DNA of 64,000 nt from positions 1 to 64,000 of the forward strand of contig JAFEFF010000198.1 in assembly GCA_018240745.1 (NCBI GenBank), in the 5' to 3' direction. Both the position numbers and the translations under genes were made by a program. The notes below the pieces were generated by a model, which did no database searches, was not told where the DNA came from, and saw only the letters and a list, made by a program, of their open reading frames with translations. Positions 28,307-36,359 of the stretch are shown piece after piece (within the stretch, counting starts at the first letter, position 1; each line of letters starts with the position of its first letter). Source of the stretch: Pseudomonadota bacterium (lineage in GTDB: Bacteria > Pseudomonadota > Alphaproteobacteria > Reyranellales > Reyranellaceae).

Positions 28307-28325
28307 AGGAATTCCATAGGAATTT
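28304..28325 (+). promoter_or_regulatory. CATAGGAATTY tandem repeat upstream of kup
   Basis: CATAGGAATTC at 28304-28314 and CATAGGAATTT at 28315-28325 are adjacent 11-bp repeats; ATTCCATGAGAATC at 28361-28374 is a looser third copy. The same TAGGA spacing is seen before the porin. About 130 bp upstream of the kup start, in a 258-bp gap between porin and kup. Likely regulator-binding site. Confidence 0.5.
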
Positions 28326-28450
28326 CATCTCGGCCCGCCCTGTCACGGGGATTCCATGAGAATCGGGTTGACCCCGTGCCGACCCGGCGCAATACCCGCG
28401 CGCCGTGCCTTCCGGCAGGCACCGCGAGAAAGGCGCGCATCCCGAGCACA

Positions 28451-30343
28451 ATGGCCGTCGAGGCAATAGCGCATGGCGCGGATCGCAGCCGGACTGCGAA
28501 GCTGACGATCGCCGCGCTCGGTGTGGTGTTCGGCGACATCGGCACCAGCCCGCTCTACACGGTGAAGGAGTGCTTCAGCGAGTTCACGGGGCTGAGGCCC
28601 GTGCCTGCGGACGTGCTCGGCATCCTGTCGCTGATCACCTGGGCGCTGATCGTCATCGTCACGCTGAAATACGTGATGGTGGTGATGCGCGCCGACAATC
28701 GCGGCGAGGGCGGCGTGCTGGCGCTGATGGCGCTGGTCTCGCGTCGCGCCGAGATCTCGGTCGGGCGGCGCAAGTTCTACATCATGCTCGGCATGGCCGG
28801 CGCGGCACTGTTCTACGGCGACTGCCTGCTGACGCCGGCGATCTCGGTGCTGTCCGCCGTCGAGGGCCTGAACGTCGCCACGCCGGCTTTCGAGCCGCTG
28901 GTCGTGCCGATCGCACTCGGCGTCATCATCGCACTGTTCGCCGTCCAGCACTTCGGCACCGCCGGCGTCGGCCGCTGGTTCGGCCCGATCATGGGCATCT
29001 GGTTCATCGCCATCCTGCTGCTGGGCCTTGCCGAGATCGTCAACGCTCCGCGCATCCTGCTGGCGCTGTCGCCGCTCGAGGCGATCGAGTTCTGCTGGCG
29101 CCACGGCTTCGTCGCCTTCGTCGCGCTGGGCGGCGTCACGCTGGCCGTGACCGGCGCCGAGGCGTTGTACGCCGACATGGGTCACTTCGGACCCAAGCCG
29201 ATCCGCCGCGTGTGGCTCTGCCTGGTACTGCCGGCGCTGCTCGCCAACTACTATGGCCAGGGCGCCTTGCTGCTGTCCGACATCAGCGCGCTCGAGAATC
29301 CCTTCTTCCGCCTCGCGCCGGACTGGATTCTCTATCCGCTGGTCGTGCTCGCCACCGTGGCGACGGTAATCGCCTCGCAGGCGACGATCTCCGGCGCCTT
29401 CTCGATGGCGCAGCAGGCAGCGCTGCTGGGCCTCAGCCCGCGCATCAAGATCCTGCACACCTCGGCCAGCGAGTTCGGCCAGATCTACGTGCCGGCCGTC
29501 AACTGGATCCAGCTCTTCGGCGTGGTCGCGCTGGTGCTGGCCTTCAAGTCCTCGACCAACCTGGCCGCCGCCTACGGTATCGCGGTCACCGGCACGATGC
29601 TGGTGACGACCCTGCTGGTGTTCGTGCTGGCGTTGCGGGCGTGGAAGTGGAGCTGGCCGCTGTCGATCCTGGTGCTCGGCTCGTTCATGATCATCGACGG
29701 CACGCTGATGTCGGCGAACACCGTGAAGTTCATCCAGGGCGGCTGGGTGCCGCTGGCGCTGGCGACCGTGATCTTCACGGCGATGTGGACGTGGTACCAG
29801 GGACGCATCGCCGTCGCGCAGCGCGAGCAGGAGGGCTCGCTGCCGATGGAATCCCTGCTGACCAGCATCAATCCGAGCCGCGTACACCGCCCGCAGGGCA
29901 CCGCGGTCTATCTCACGGCGTTCTCCGGCAACGCGCCCAACTGCCTGCTGCACAATCTCAAGCACAACGAGGTGCTGCATGAGCAGGTCGTGCTGCTGAC
30001 CGTCGAGGTGCCCGACGAGCCCTACGTGCCGCCCAACGCGCGCGCGCAAATCCGCCATCTTGGCAAGGGCGTGCATCACGTTGTCCTGCGTTACGGTTTC
30101 ATGGAGCAACCCGACGTGCCACGCGATCTGCTGCCGCTCGCCGATCGCGGCGTGCCGGTCGATCCGATGCGCACGTCGTACTTCGTCGGCCGCAACAGCT
30201 TCGTCGCCGCCACGCGGCCCTTGCTGCCGCGCTGGCAGGAGAAGCTGTTCCTGATTCTGGCGCGCTTCGCCTCGAGCGCCGGCGACTTCTTCCAGCTCCC
30301 GACCAACCGTGTGGTCGAGCTCGGCAGCCGCATCGAGATTTGA
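28451..30343 (+). CDS. kup: Kup family low-affinity K+ uptake protein
   Basis: The 630-aa protein is a K+/H+ symporter of the KUP/HAK/KT family with about 12 helices (residues 17-440) and a cytoplasmic C-terminal domain. The opening LTIAALGVVFGDIGTSPLYT is diagnostic; GEGGVLALMAL, YGDCLLTPAISVLSAVEGL and GAEALYADMGHFG follow. ATG 28451 is in line with family starts; the longer frame upstream overlaps the repeat region. It complements Kdp as the constitutive K+ route. Confidence 0.96.
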   Translation: MAVEAIAHGADRSRTAKLTIAALGVVFGDIGTSPLYTVKECFSEFTGLRPVPADVLGILSLITWALIVIVTLKYVMVVMRADNRGEGGVLALMALVSRRAEISVGRRKFYIMLGMAGAALFYGDCLLTPAISVLSAVEGLNVATPAFEPLVVPIALGVIIALFAVQHFGTAGVGRWFGPIMGIWFIAILLLGLAEIVNAPRILLALSPLEAIEFCWRHGFVAFVALGGVTLAVTGAEALYADMGHFGPKPIRRVWLCLVLPALLANYYGQGALLLSDISALENPFFRLAPDWILYPLVVLATVATVIASQATISGAFSMAQQAALLGLSPRIKILHTSASEFGQIYVPAVNWIQLFGVVALVLAFKSSTNLAAAYGIAVTGTMLVTTLLVFVLALRAWKWSWPLSILVLGSFMIIDGTLMSANTVKFIQGGWVPLALATVIFTAMWTWYQGRIAVAQREQEGSLPMESLLTSINPSRVHRPQGTAVYLTAFSGNAPNCLLHNLKHNEVLHEQVVLLTVEVPDEPYVPPNARAQIRHLGKGVHHVVLRYGFMEQPDVPRDLLPLADRGVPVDPMRTSYFVGRNSFVAATRPLLPRWQEKLFLILARFASSAGDFFQLPTNRVVELGSRIEI

Positions 30344-30534
30344 GAGCTAATCCTTTGATTTCAGGGACATTTTCGGCGAAGCGGAAGAATGCGCTAGGAT
30401 CCAGGCGGGCCAGCGTTTTTCGTCTCCCATAGCGACGGGAACCAAGGCGAAGCCCGGAAACGGAGAGCGGGTTTTCAGGACGAACCCAAAAGTCGCGGTC
30501 AATCCGACATAATCACGACCGATTCGACCGCTGT

Positions 30535-30540
30535 TATAAT
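30535..30540 (+). promoter_or_regulatory. -10 element of the srf-like operon
   Basis: A perfect TATAAT sits 31 bp before the first ATG of the operon, after CGACCGCTGT. No good -35 is found at 16-18 bp (ATCACG at 17), so an activator may be needed. The 227-bp gap after kup otherwise holds nothing recognised. Confidence 0.5.
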
Positions 30541-30570
30541 GTTGTTCCGAAACGAGCGGCGACAGAAGCG

Positions 30571-31851
30571 ATGGGCCACGGCCCCACTTTGATCCTGACC
30601 ACCCGTTTGGGCGTGCGGCCTCTGGGCGTGCGCGGCGATCCGCTGCATGCCGTCGCAGGCCAGTTGCTCGCTGTCATCCGCCGGCGTCTGGGCGACGGCC
30701 CGGCCAACCTCCTCGCCGAGCCGCAGTTGCGCGAATCGGGCGACGGCATCGACTGGTACGCCAACCAGACCGGCCCCAACCCGATTGGCGAGGTCCGCCG
30801 GTTCGCCGAGTTGAGCGAGTCCGAGCGCCAGCAGGCGCTCGCCACGGTCGATGGCCATCTCGCCGCGATCAACGCTTTGGGTGACCAGCTCGCGGCATCC
30901 CAGACAAGCGACGAGGCGCGCCTGATCGGCCGCTCGCTGCAGCTCTCCACGCGCCGCCCCTCCGACGACTTCATCTATCTGGTCGACGGCCAGCCGGTGA
31001 TCGCCGCCTGGGGCTACGAGCCGGATGCCCTCGCGAGCCTCCAGGGCTTCATGCCGACGACGGTGCCGACGATTGCGCCCGCGGCCGCGCCGCCCGTCGA
31101 CGCGCCGCCGCAGGCCGTTCTCGCCAGTGCTCCGGCGATCGTGCCGGCCGCCTTCTGGTGGTCGCGCTGGTGGGGCGCGCTGCTGTGGGGCCTGCTGTTC
31201 CTGATCCTGCTGCTGCTCGCCTCATGGGCGCTGCGCGCCTGCGCGCCGGTCGATCCATCGCTCAACGTCGCCACCCAGGAGACGCCAGCGCCGCCCGCAC
31301 CGCCGCCGCCGCCCGATCCGACGCCGGTCCTCAAGGCCTCGCTCGACGACGCGCAGGCTGAGGAGAAGAAGCTCAAGGCCGAGCTCGAGGCCCTGCAGGA
31401 CGGCATCAAGCACAAGGTGGCGATGTGCAAGCCGGTCGAGCCGCCCAAGCCGCCGCCGCAGGTCGCGAAGGCGCCGCCGCCTCCTCCGCCTCCACCGCCG
31501 CAGCAGCAGGCGCATGCCGCGCCGCCGCCGGTCCATCGGCCGCCACCCGGCACGCTGCCGTGCGACTGGTCGGGCGATTCGGGCGGCGAGGGCATCACCC
31601 GCAACCGACACTATCTGGGGGACAAGCCTGGATTTGTGGCAATCAACTACAATCTGTATGTGCGGCCCGACGACATCAAAGTCGTCTATCGCGGCCAGGT
31701 GCTGGCCGGCACCCATGGGCCGCGCAGCGGCCGTGGTGGCTTCGGCTTCAACTGGAACCCGGTGGCGGGGGATTATTCGGTCGATGTCATCGTAACAGGA
31801 GAGATGTGGGGCACGCGTTGGACGTACGCCATGTCCTGCCCTCGTAACTAG
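30571..31851 (+). CDS. srfA: SrfA-like membrane-anchored protein, copy 1
   Basis: The 426-aa protein has a cytoplasmic domain (1-150) with GDPLHAV, IDWYAN (60-65) and FIYLVDGQPVIAAWGYE, a Pro/Ala linker, one membrane helix (201-223), a Pro-rich stretch, a coiled coil (253-285) ending in C286, a second Pro-run, and a periplasmic C-terminal domain (about 330-426) with FVAINYNLYVRPDDIKVVYRG and two cysteines. Its N-domain is repeated in the next gene. I assign SrfA by resemblance and because srfB- and srfC-type genes follow. No Shine-Dalgarno of note. Role unknown. Confidence 0.7.
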   Translation: MGHGPTLILTTRLGVRPLGVRGDPLHAVAGQLLAVIRRRLGDGPANLLAEPQLRESGDGIDWYANQTGPNPIGEVRRFAELSESERQQALATVDGHLAAINALGDQLAASQTSDEARLIGRSLQLSTRRPSDDFIYLVDGQPVIAAWGYEPDALASLQGFMPTTVPTIAPAAAPPVDAPPQAVLASAPAIVPAAFWWSRWWGALLWGLLFLILLLLASWALRACAPVDPSLNVATQETPAPPAPPPPPDPTPVLKASLDDAQAEEKKLKAELEALQDGIKHKVAMCKPVEPPKPPPQVAKAPPPPPPPPPQQQAHAAPPPVHRPPPGTLPCDWSGDSGGEGITRNRHYLGDKPGFVAINYNLYVRPDDIKVVYRGQVLAGTHGPRSGRGGFGFNWNPVAGDYSVDVIVTGEMWGTRWTYAMSCPRN

Positions 31852-31872
31852 AAGGGGCAATCAAGGGGACAG

Positions 31873-33363
31873 ATGGCCGGACCGCTACTCACCAGTGAAC
31901 CGCTGCAGCGGTACCGTGCGCTCGGCCTGGCGGGAGATCCCGTGTGGCGCGCCGCGCCGCAGCTGCGGGCGGCGATCACGCAGCGCCTGTCGCGCGAACA
32001 TGCCGACCTGCTGGCGATTCCCGAGGCCGATCCGTCGGGCCGCCGCATCGACTGGTACGCGCCGTTCGACGGCGAGGTGCGACGTCTCGCCGACCTCGGC
32101 GCAGGCGAGCACGCCAGCATCACCGCCACGGTGCAGCGCCTGCACGGCGACCTCGCGACACTCGCCGAATCCATGGAGGCGCCGCAGCGTTCCGGCGCCG
32201 AGCGCAACTTCGCCCGGCTGCTGCGCAACGCGCTGACTGCGCCCGGCGAGGAGACGCTGTACGTCGTCGACGGCAAGCCGGTGATGGCCTTCTGGGGCTT
32301 TTCCGCCGATGCCGCCCTGCCCGGCGCGTTCCTGCCGAGCGCACCGATCGTGCCTCAGCCGGCGGCCCGTGTGCCGATGACGGCGGCTGCCGCGCCGGAA
32401 GCGGTGCTGGCCTCGGCGCCGGCGATCGCCCCCGCCATCGTGGTCGAACGCGCGACGTGGTGGCAGTGGCTGCTGCTCGCGCTGCTGCTGCTCCTGCTGC
32501 TCGCCGGCCTGGCCTATCTGCTTAGGCCGTACCTGCCGCACCTCGAGCCGCGTCTCGAGGCCGAGGCGCGCGACCGCGCGCTCGGATTGTCGGTGCGCCA
32601 CCCGGTCGAGCTTCAGAACGTCCGCCTCGCCACGTTGCAGCAGGACAACGAGAATCTGCGGATCGAGCTCGCGCGGCTGACCGACGCACTCGCCCACAAG
32701 GGCGGCGACTGCGCTGCCGGCCTGGTCGTTCCGGGTGCGGTGATCGGCGTCGTGCCAGGGACGGGGCCGGACAACGGCAGGCCGATCGAGCGCGGGCCTG
32801 CAGTCGACGAGAAGGGCAAGGAAATCGATCTCGCCAGCAAGTCCGATGCGAAAGGGCCCGACGGCAACAAGCCCGATGCCAACAAGGGCCCCGACAATGC
32901 CCAGAATCCCAACGACAAGGGTCCGGGAAACAAGGGCCCGAACGGTCCCGACAAGTCGATGGCCGACAAGAACAAGAAGGACGAACCCAAGCCGATGGTC
33001 GTACCGCCCGACGCCAAGCAGAAGCAGGAGCTGGGCTTCCTGAAGGGCGACTGGCGCTCGCGCACCGGGCTTGCTACGGCCACCGGCGAGAAGGACATCC
33101 GTCCGTCCTACACGCTCGACGACAAGGGCAAGGGCAAGGTCTCCTTCGTGCAGCACAACGGCTCGACCTGCGAGGCGCCTGCCGAGGCACGCTGGGACAA
33201 CGGCAAACTGGTGATCGAGGAGAAATCCAATCCCAAGTGCACCGACGGCCACACCTACGCCCGCAACACGGTCAATTGCGAAGTCGACAAGGACGGCGTC
33301 GCCCAATGCAAGGGCAGCCAGCCGGGCGACAACCGCAGCTATAATGTCCAGATCGGCCGCTGA
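31873..33363 (+). CDS. srfA: SrfA-like membrane-anchored protein, copy 2
   Basis: A 496-aa paralogue of the previous protein, sharing GDPVWRA, IDWYAPFDGEVRRLADL (59-75) and YVVDGKPVMAFWGF. The membrane helix is at 197-218, a coiled coil at 246-276 ends in C280, and a Lys/Asp/Asn/Gly/Pro-rich low-complexity linker (about 312-380) leads to a C-terminal domain with four cysteines (STCEAP, PKCTDG, VNCEVD, AQCKGS) that is unlike copy 1. The gap to copy 1 is 21 bp and to srfB 21 bp. Periplasmic sensing or binding by the C-domain is inferred. Confidence 0.7.
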   Translation: MAGPLLTSEPLQRYRALGLAGDPVWRAAPQLRAAITQRLSREHADLLAIPEADPSGRRIDWYAPFDGEVRRLADLGAGEHASITATVQRLHGDLATLAESMEAPQRSGAERNFARLLRNALTAPGEETLYVVDGKPVMAFWGFSADAALPGAFLPSAPIVPQPAARVPMTAAAAPEAVLASAPAIAPAIVVERATWWQWLLLALLLLLLLAGLAYLLRPYLPHLEPRLEAEARDRALGLSVRHPVELQNVRLATLQQDNENLRIELARLTDALAHKGGDCAAGLVVPGAVIGVVPGTGPDNGRPIERGPAVDEKGKEIDLASKSDAKGPDGNKPDANKGPDNAQNPNDKGPGNKGPNGPDKSMADKNKKDEPKPMVVPPDAKQKQELGFLKGDWRSRTGLATATGEKDIRPSYTLDDKGKGKVSFVQHNGSTCEAPAEARWDNGKLVIEEKSNPKCTDGHTYARNTVNCEVDKDGVAQCKGSQPGDNRSYNVQIGR

Positions 33364-33384
33364 GACCTCACCACAGAGTATTCC

Positions 33385-36351
33385 ATGAGCGACCTTGCCC
33401 GCCTGCCGAGCTATCCGAGCCCGACGACGCTGATCGCACGATCCGGCATCCAGTTCCTCGATTTCGGCTTCGATCCAACCAGGCTGCGCGTGCGCGAATG
33501 GGGCTTCCATGACGCCGCGACGTCGAACTCGGTCGACGACCTGGTGCAGCTCGATTTCGACGAGGGCCGCGGCCAGTACGAGGTGGTCGAGAATGGCCGC
33601 CGCCGGCCTGCCGAGCCAAACCTCGTCGTCACCGCCAAGGACGCGCTGGCGCCGTTCCTCGACAAATGGGTGCCGGTGCCGTTCCTGCAGGTGCGGCCCA
33701 ACAACCAGTTCCGCGAGGGTCCGGCCGACTGGGCGCGCCTGCGTATCGTCGACCTCGAGCAGCGCTTCGGCGAAGGCTTCCGCGACGAGCAGGGCTGGCG
33801 CTACCGCGCCGTGCTCGCGTTCGACACCGGCCTGATCGCCGAGGCCGAGGGCCGCGCCTATCTCGCCCCCTCGTCGAAGGACGTGACGTCCGGCGCGCTG
33901 TTCGCGCTGGCGCCGCAGCAGCGCGCCAATCACTGGCTGCTGCGCCAGGACTGGCTGAACCAGTGGCTGGAGGAGCTGTTCCGCGAGATCCATCCGCGCG
34001 CCACCGCCGAGGAGATCGAGAACGACATCAAGCAGAAGCCGCAGGAGGCGACGGCGCGCTATCTCGCCTTCCTCGGCCTGCTGGCCGAGGCGATCCATTT
34101 CCCGCCGATCAAGCTGGTCGGCGATGCCGAGCGGCCGGGCCGCGGCGCGATCGAGGTCGACCTCGTCCTCGATGTCGGCAACTCGCGCACCTGCGGCCTG
34201 CTGATCGAGGCGGCCGGCGAGCTGGGGGTGAACCTCAACGATTCCTATGAGCTCGCCCTGCGCGACCTCTCGCATCCGGAGAGCGTGCACAGCCGCCCGT
34301 TCGAATCGCGGGTCGAGTTCGCGCAGGCGTGGTTCGGCAAGAACCACCTGTCGCGGCTGGGCGGCCGCGCCGATGCCTTCGTCTGGCCGACCATGACCCG
34401 GGTCGGTCCCGAGGCGACGCGCCTTGCCGCGCGCCGTCGCGGCACCGAGGGCAATACCGGCATGTCGAGCCCCAAGCGCTACCTTTGGGACGAGGAAGCC
34501 CAGACGCGCGAATGGCGCTTCAACATCGCCTACGCCCAGGACCAGACGGCGATGCCGGCCGCGGCCGGTCCGATGGCGCAGCTCGTCAACCAGAAGGGCG
34601 AGCCGCTGCACCTGGTCGAGCCCGAAGCCGACAGCGCCGATCACCTGCCGGTGTTCGAGCCGCTCTACTCGCGCTCCTCGATCATGACGTTCGCGCTGAC
34701 CGAGGTCTTGCTGCAGGCGCTGACCTTGATGAACTCGCCGCAGCAGCGCGGCCGCCGCGCCCACGCCGAGACGCCGCGTCGCCTGCGCCGCATCGTGCTC
34801 ACGCTGCCGACCGGCATGCCGCTCGCCGAGCGCCTGATCTTCAGGAAGCGGGCCGAGGCTGCGCGGGACCTGGTCTGGATGATGCTGGGCTGGAAGCTCG
34901 ACGATGCGGCCGCTCCCGCGCCGCGCGTGCTGACCGAATGGGACGAGGCGTCGTGTACCCAGCTGGTCTATCTCTACACTGAGGTCGCGCGGAACTTCGG
35001 CGGCGACGCCCGCCGCTTCTTCCAGGTCGCCGGCAAGAAACGCGGCAGGCCGGCCGACGGCACGCTGTCGATCGCCAGCATCGATGTCGGCGGCGGCACG
35101 ACCGACCTGATCATCAACAAGTACCGCCTCGAGGGTGCCGGCACGTCGGTGACCCTGTTCCCGGAGCAGAAGTTCCGCGAGGGCTTCAACGTCGCCGGCG
35201 ACGACATCCTGCTGCGCGTCGTGCAGGGCCATGTCCTGCCGCCGGTGGAAGCCGCCCTTCGGGTTGCGGGCATCGCCAACCCGGCCGACCTGATGGCCGA
35301 GCTGGTGGGCGGCGACCGCGGCGGCGAGGACGTGATCCAGCGCAACCTGCGCCAGCAGTTCGCGCTCCAGATCGCCCAGCCGATCGCGCTCGAGCTCTTG
35401 CGCGCCGCCGAAACGTACGATCCGACCTCGGGCGTGATTGCGGCCGAGCCGAGGGCCTACGACACTTTCTTCCCCAACGGCTCCAAGCCGTCGCAGGAAG
35501 TGGTCAACTTCGTCAACGAGGCCGCCCGCAAGCGCGGCGCCAAGGACTTCGACATCCGCCGCACCGTGTTCCCGGTCGACCTGCCCGGCCTCGACAAGAC
35601 GGTGCGGGCCGAGATGGCGCGCGTGCTGGCGCCTCTCGCCGAGGTGGTCCACGCCTACGATTGCGACATCCTGCTGCTTTCCGGCCGGCCCTCGCGCCTG
35701 CCCGGCATCCGCGCGCTCTTGATGGAGCTGCTGCCGCTGCCGCCGGAGCGGGTGATCGCCCTGCACGAGTATCGCGTCGGCGCCTGGTATCCGTTCCGCG
35801 ACGCCCGCCTGCGCGTCGAGGATCCCAAGACCACCGTTGCGGTCGGCGCGATGATCGCGGCGCTCGCGCAGTCGCAGCTTCCCGACTTCTCCTTCCGCTC
35901 CGACCTGCTGCGCTCCAAGAGCATCGCCAAGTACATCGGCAAGCTCGACGGCGGCGGCCGGCTGCAGAAGGAGGACCTCGTCTACGCCGACGTCGATCTC
36001 GACAATCGCGAGTACGAGCTGCCGGAGGTCGCCTTCGAGTTCCGCGGTCCCATGTGGCTCGGCGCCCGCCAGCTCGACCTGGTGCGCTGGCCGGCGGCGC
36101 GGCTCTATGCGTTGGAGTTCGCCCGCCCCGAGTATGCCGAGCGGCACGCCCGCGAGACCCCGTTCAGAATCGCGCTGGCTCGGGTGAAGCCCAAGGACAA
36201 GGACTCGGGCGACGTCGAGCGCTTCCGCCTTCGCCAGGTGACCAACCGAGACGGCCGCGCCGTGGCGCTCGACCGGCTCACGCTACGTCTTCAAACTCTG
36301 CCGCGCCGCGAGGGCTACTGGCTCGACACCGGCATGCTCAAGACAGGTTGA
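33385..36351 (+). CDS. srfB: SrfB: large actin/Hsp70-fold ATPase
   Basis: The 988-aa protein belongs to the SrfB virulence-factor family. Actin-type motifs are readable: phosphate-1 LDVGNSRTCGLLIE (D263), phosphate-2 IDVGGGTTDLIIN (D567) and an adenosine loop LSGRPSRLPGI (about 767). A cytosolic ATPase is predicted. The N-terminal 250 residues and the C-terminal 150 are family-specific. It begins 21 bp after the second SrfA-like gene, and SrfC follows 8 bp later, so they are made together. First described as SsrB-regulated factors in Salmonella; biochemical role not known. Confidence 0.85.
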   Translation: MSDLARLPSYPSPTTLIARSGIQFLDFGFDPTRLRVREWGFHDAATSNSVDDLVQLDFDEGRGQYEVVENGRRRPAEPNLVVTAKDALAPFLDKWVPVPFLQVRPNNQFREGPADWARLRIVDLEQRFGEGFRDEQGWRYRAVLAFDTGLIAEAEGRAYLAPSSKDVTSGALFALAPQQRANHWLLRQDWLNQWLEELFREIHPRATAEEIENDIKQKPQEATARYLAFLGLLAEAIHFPPIKLVGDAERPGRGAIEVDLVLDVGNSRTCGLLIEAAGELGVNLNDSYELALRDLSHPESVHSRPFESRVEFAQAWFGKNHLSRLGGRADAFVWPTMTRVGPEATRLAARRRGTEGNTGMSSPKRYLWDEEAQTREWRFNIAYAQDQTAMPAAAGPMAQLVNQKGEPLHLVEPEADSADHLPVFEPLYSRSSIMTFALTEVLLQALTLMNSPQQRGRRAHAETPRRLRRIVLTLPTGMPLAERLIFRKRAEAARDLVWMMLGWKLDDAAAPAPRVLTEWDEASCTQLVYLYTEVARNFGGDARRFFQVAGKKRGRPADGTLSIASIDVGGGTTDLIINKYRLEGAGTSVTLFPEQKFREGFNVAGDDILLRVVQGHVLPPVEAALRVAGIANPADLMAELVGGDRGGEDVIQRNLRQQFALQIAQPIALELLRAAETYDPTSGVIAAEPRAYDTFFPNGSKPSQEVVNFVNEAARKRGAKDFDIRRTVFPVDLPGLDKTVRAEMARVLAPLAEVVHAYDCDILLLSGRPSRLPGIRALLMELLPLPPERVIALHEYRVGAWYPFRDARLRVEDPKTTVAVGAMIAALAQSQLPDFSFRSDLLRSKSIAKYIGKLDGGGRLQKEDLVYADVDLDNREYELPEVAFEFRGPMWLGARQLDLVRWPAARLYALEFARPEYAERHARETPFRIALARVKPKDKDSGDVERFRLRQVTNRDGRAVALDRLTLRLQTLPRREGYWLDTGMLKTG

Positions 36352-36359
36352 ACCGCGTT

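Noticed and set aside
31885..36147. 1420-aa minus-strand open frame
   Set aside because: It is the shadow of the SrfA/SrfB genes; composition is Arg/Gly/Leu-rich and no domain is visible.
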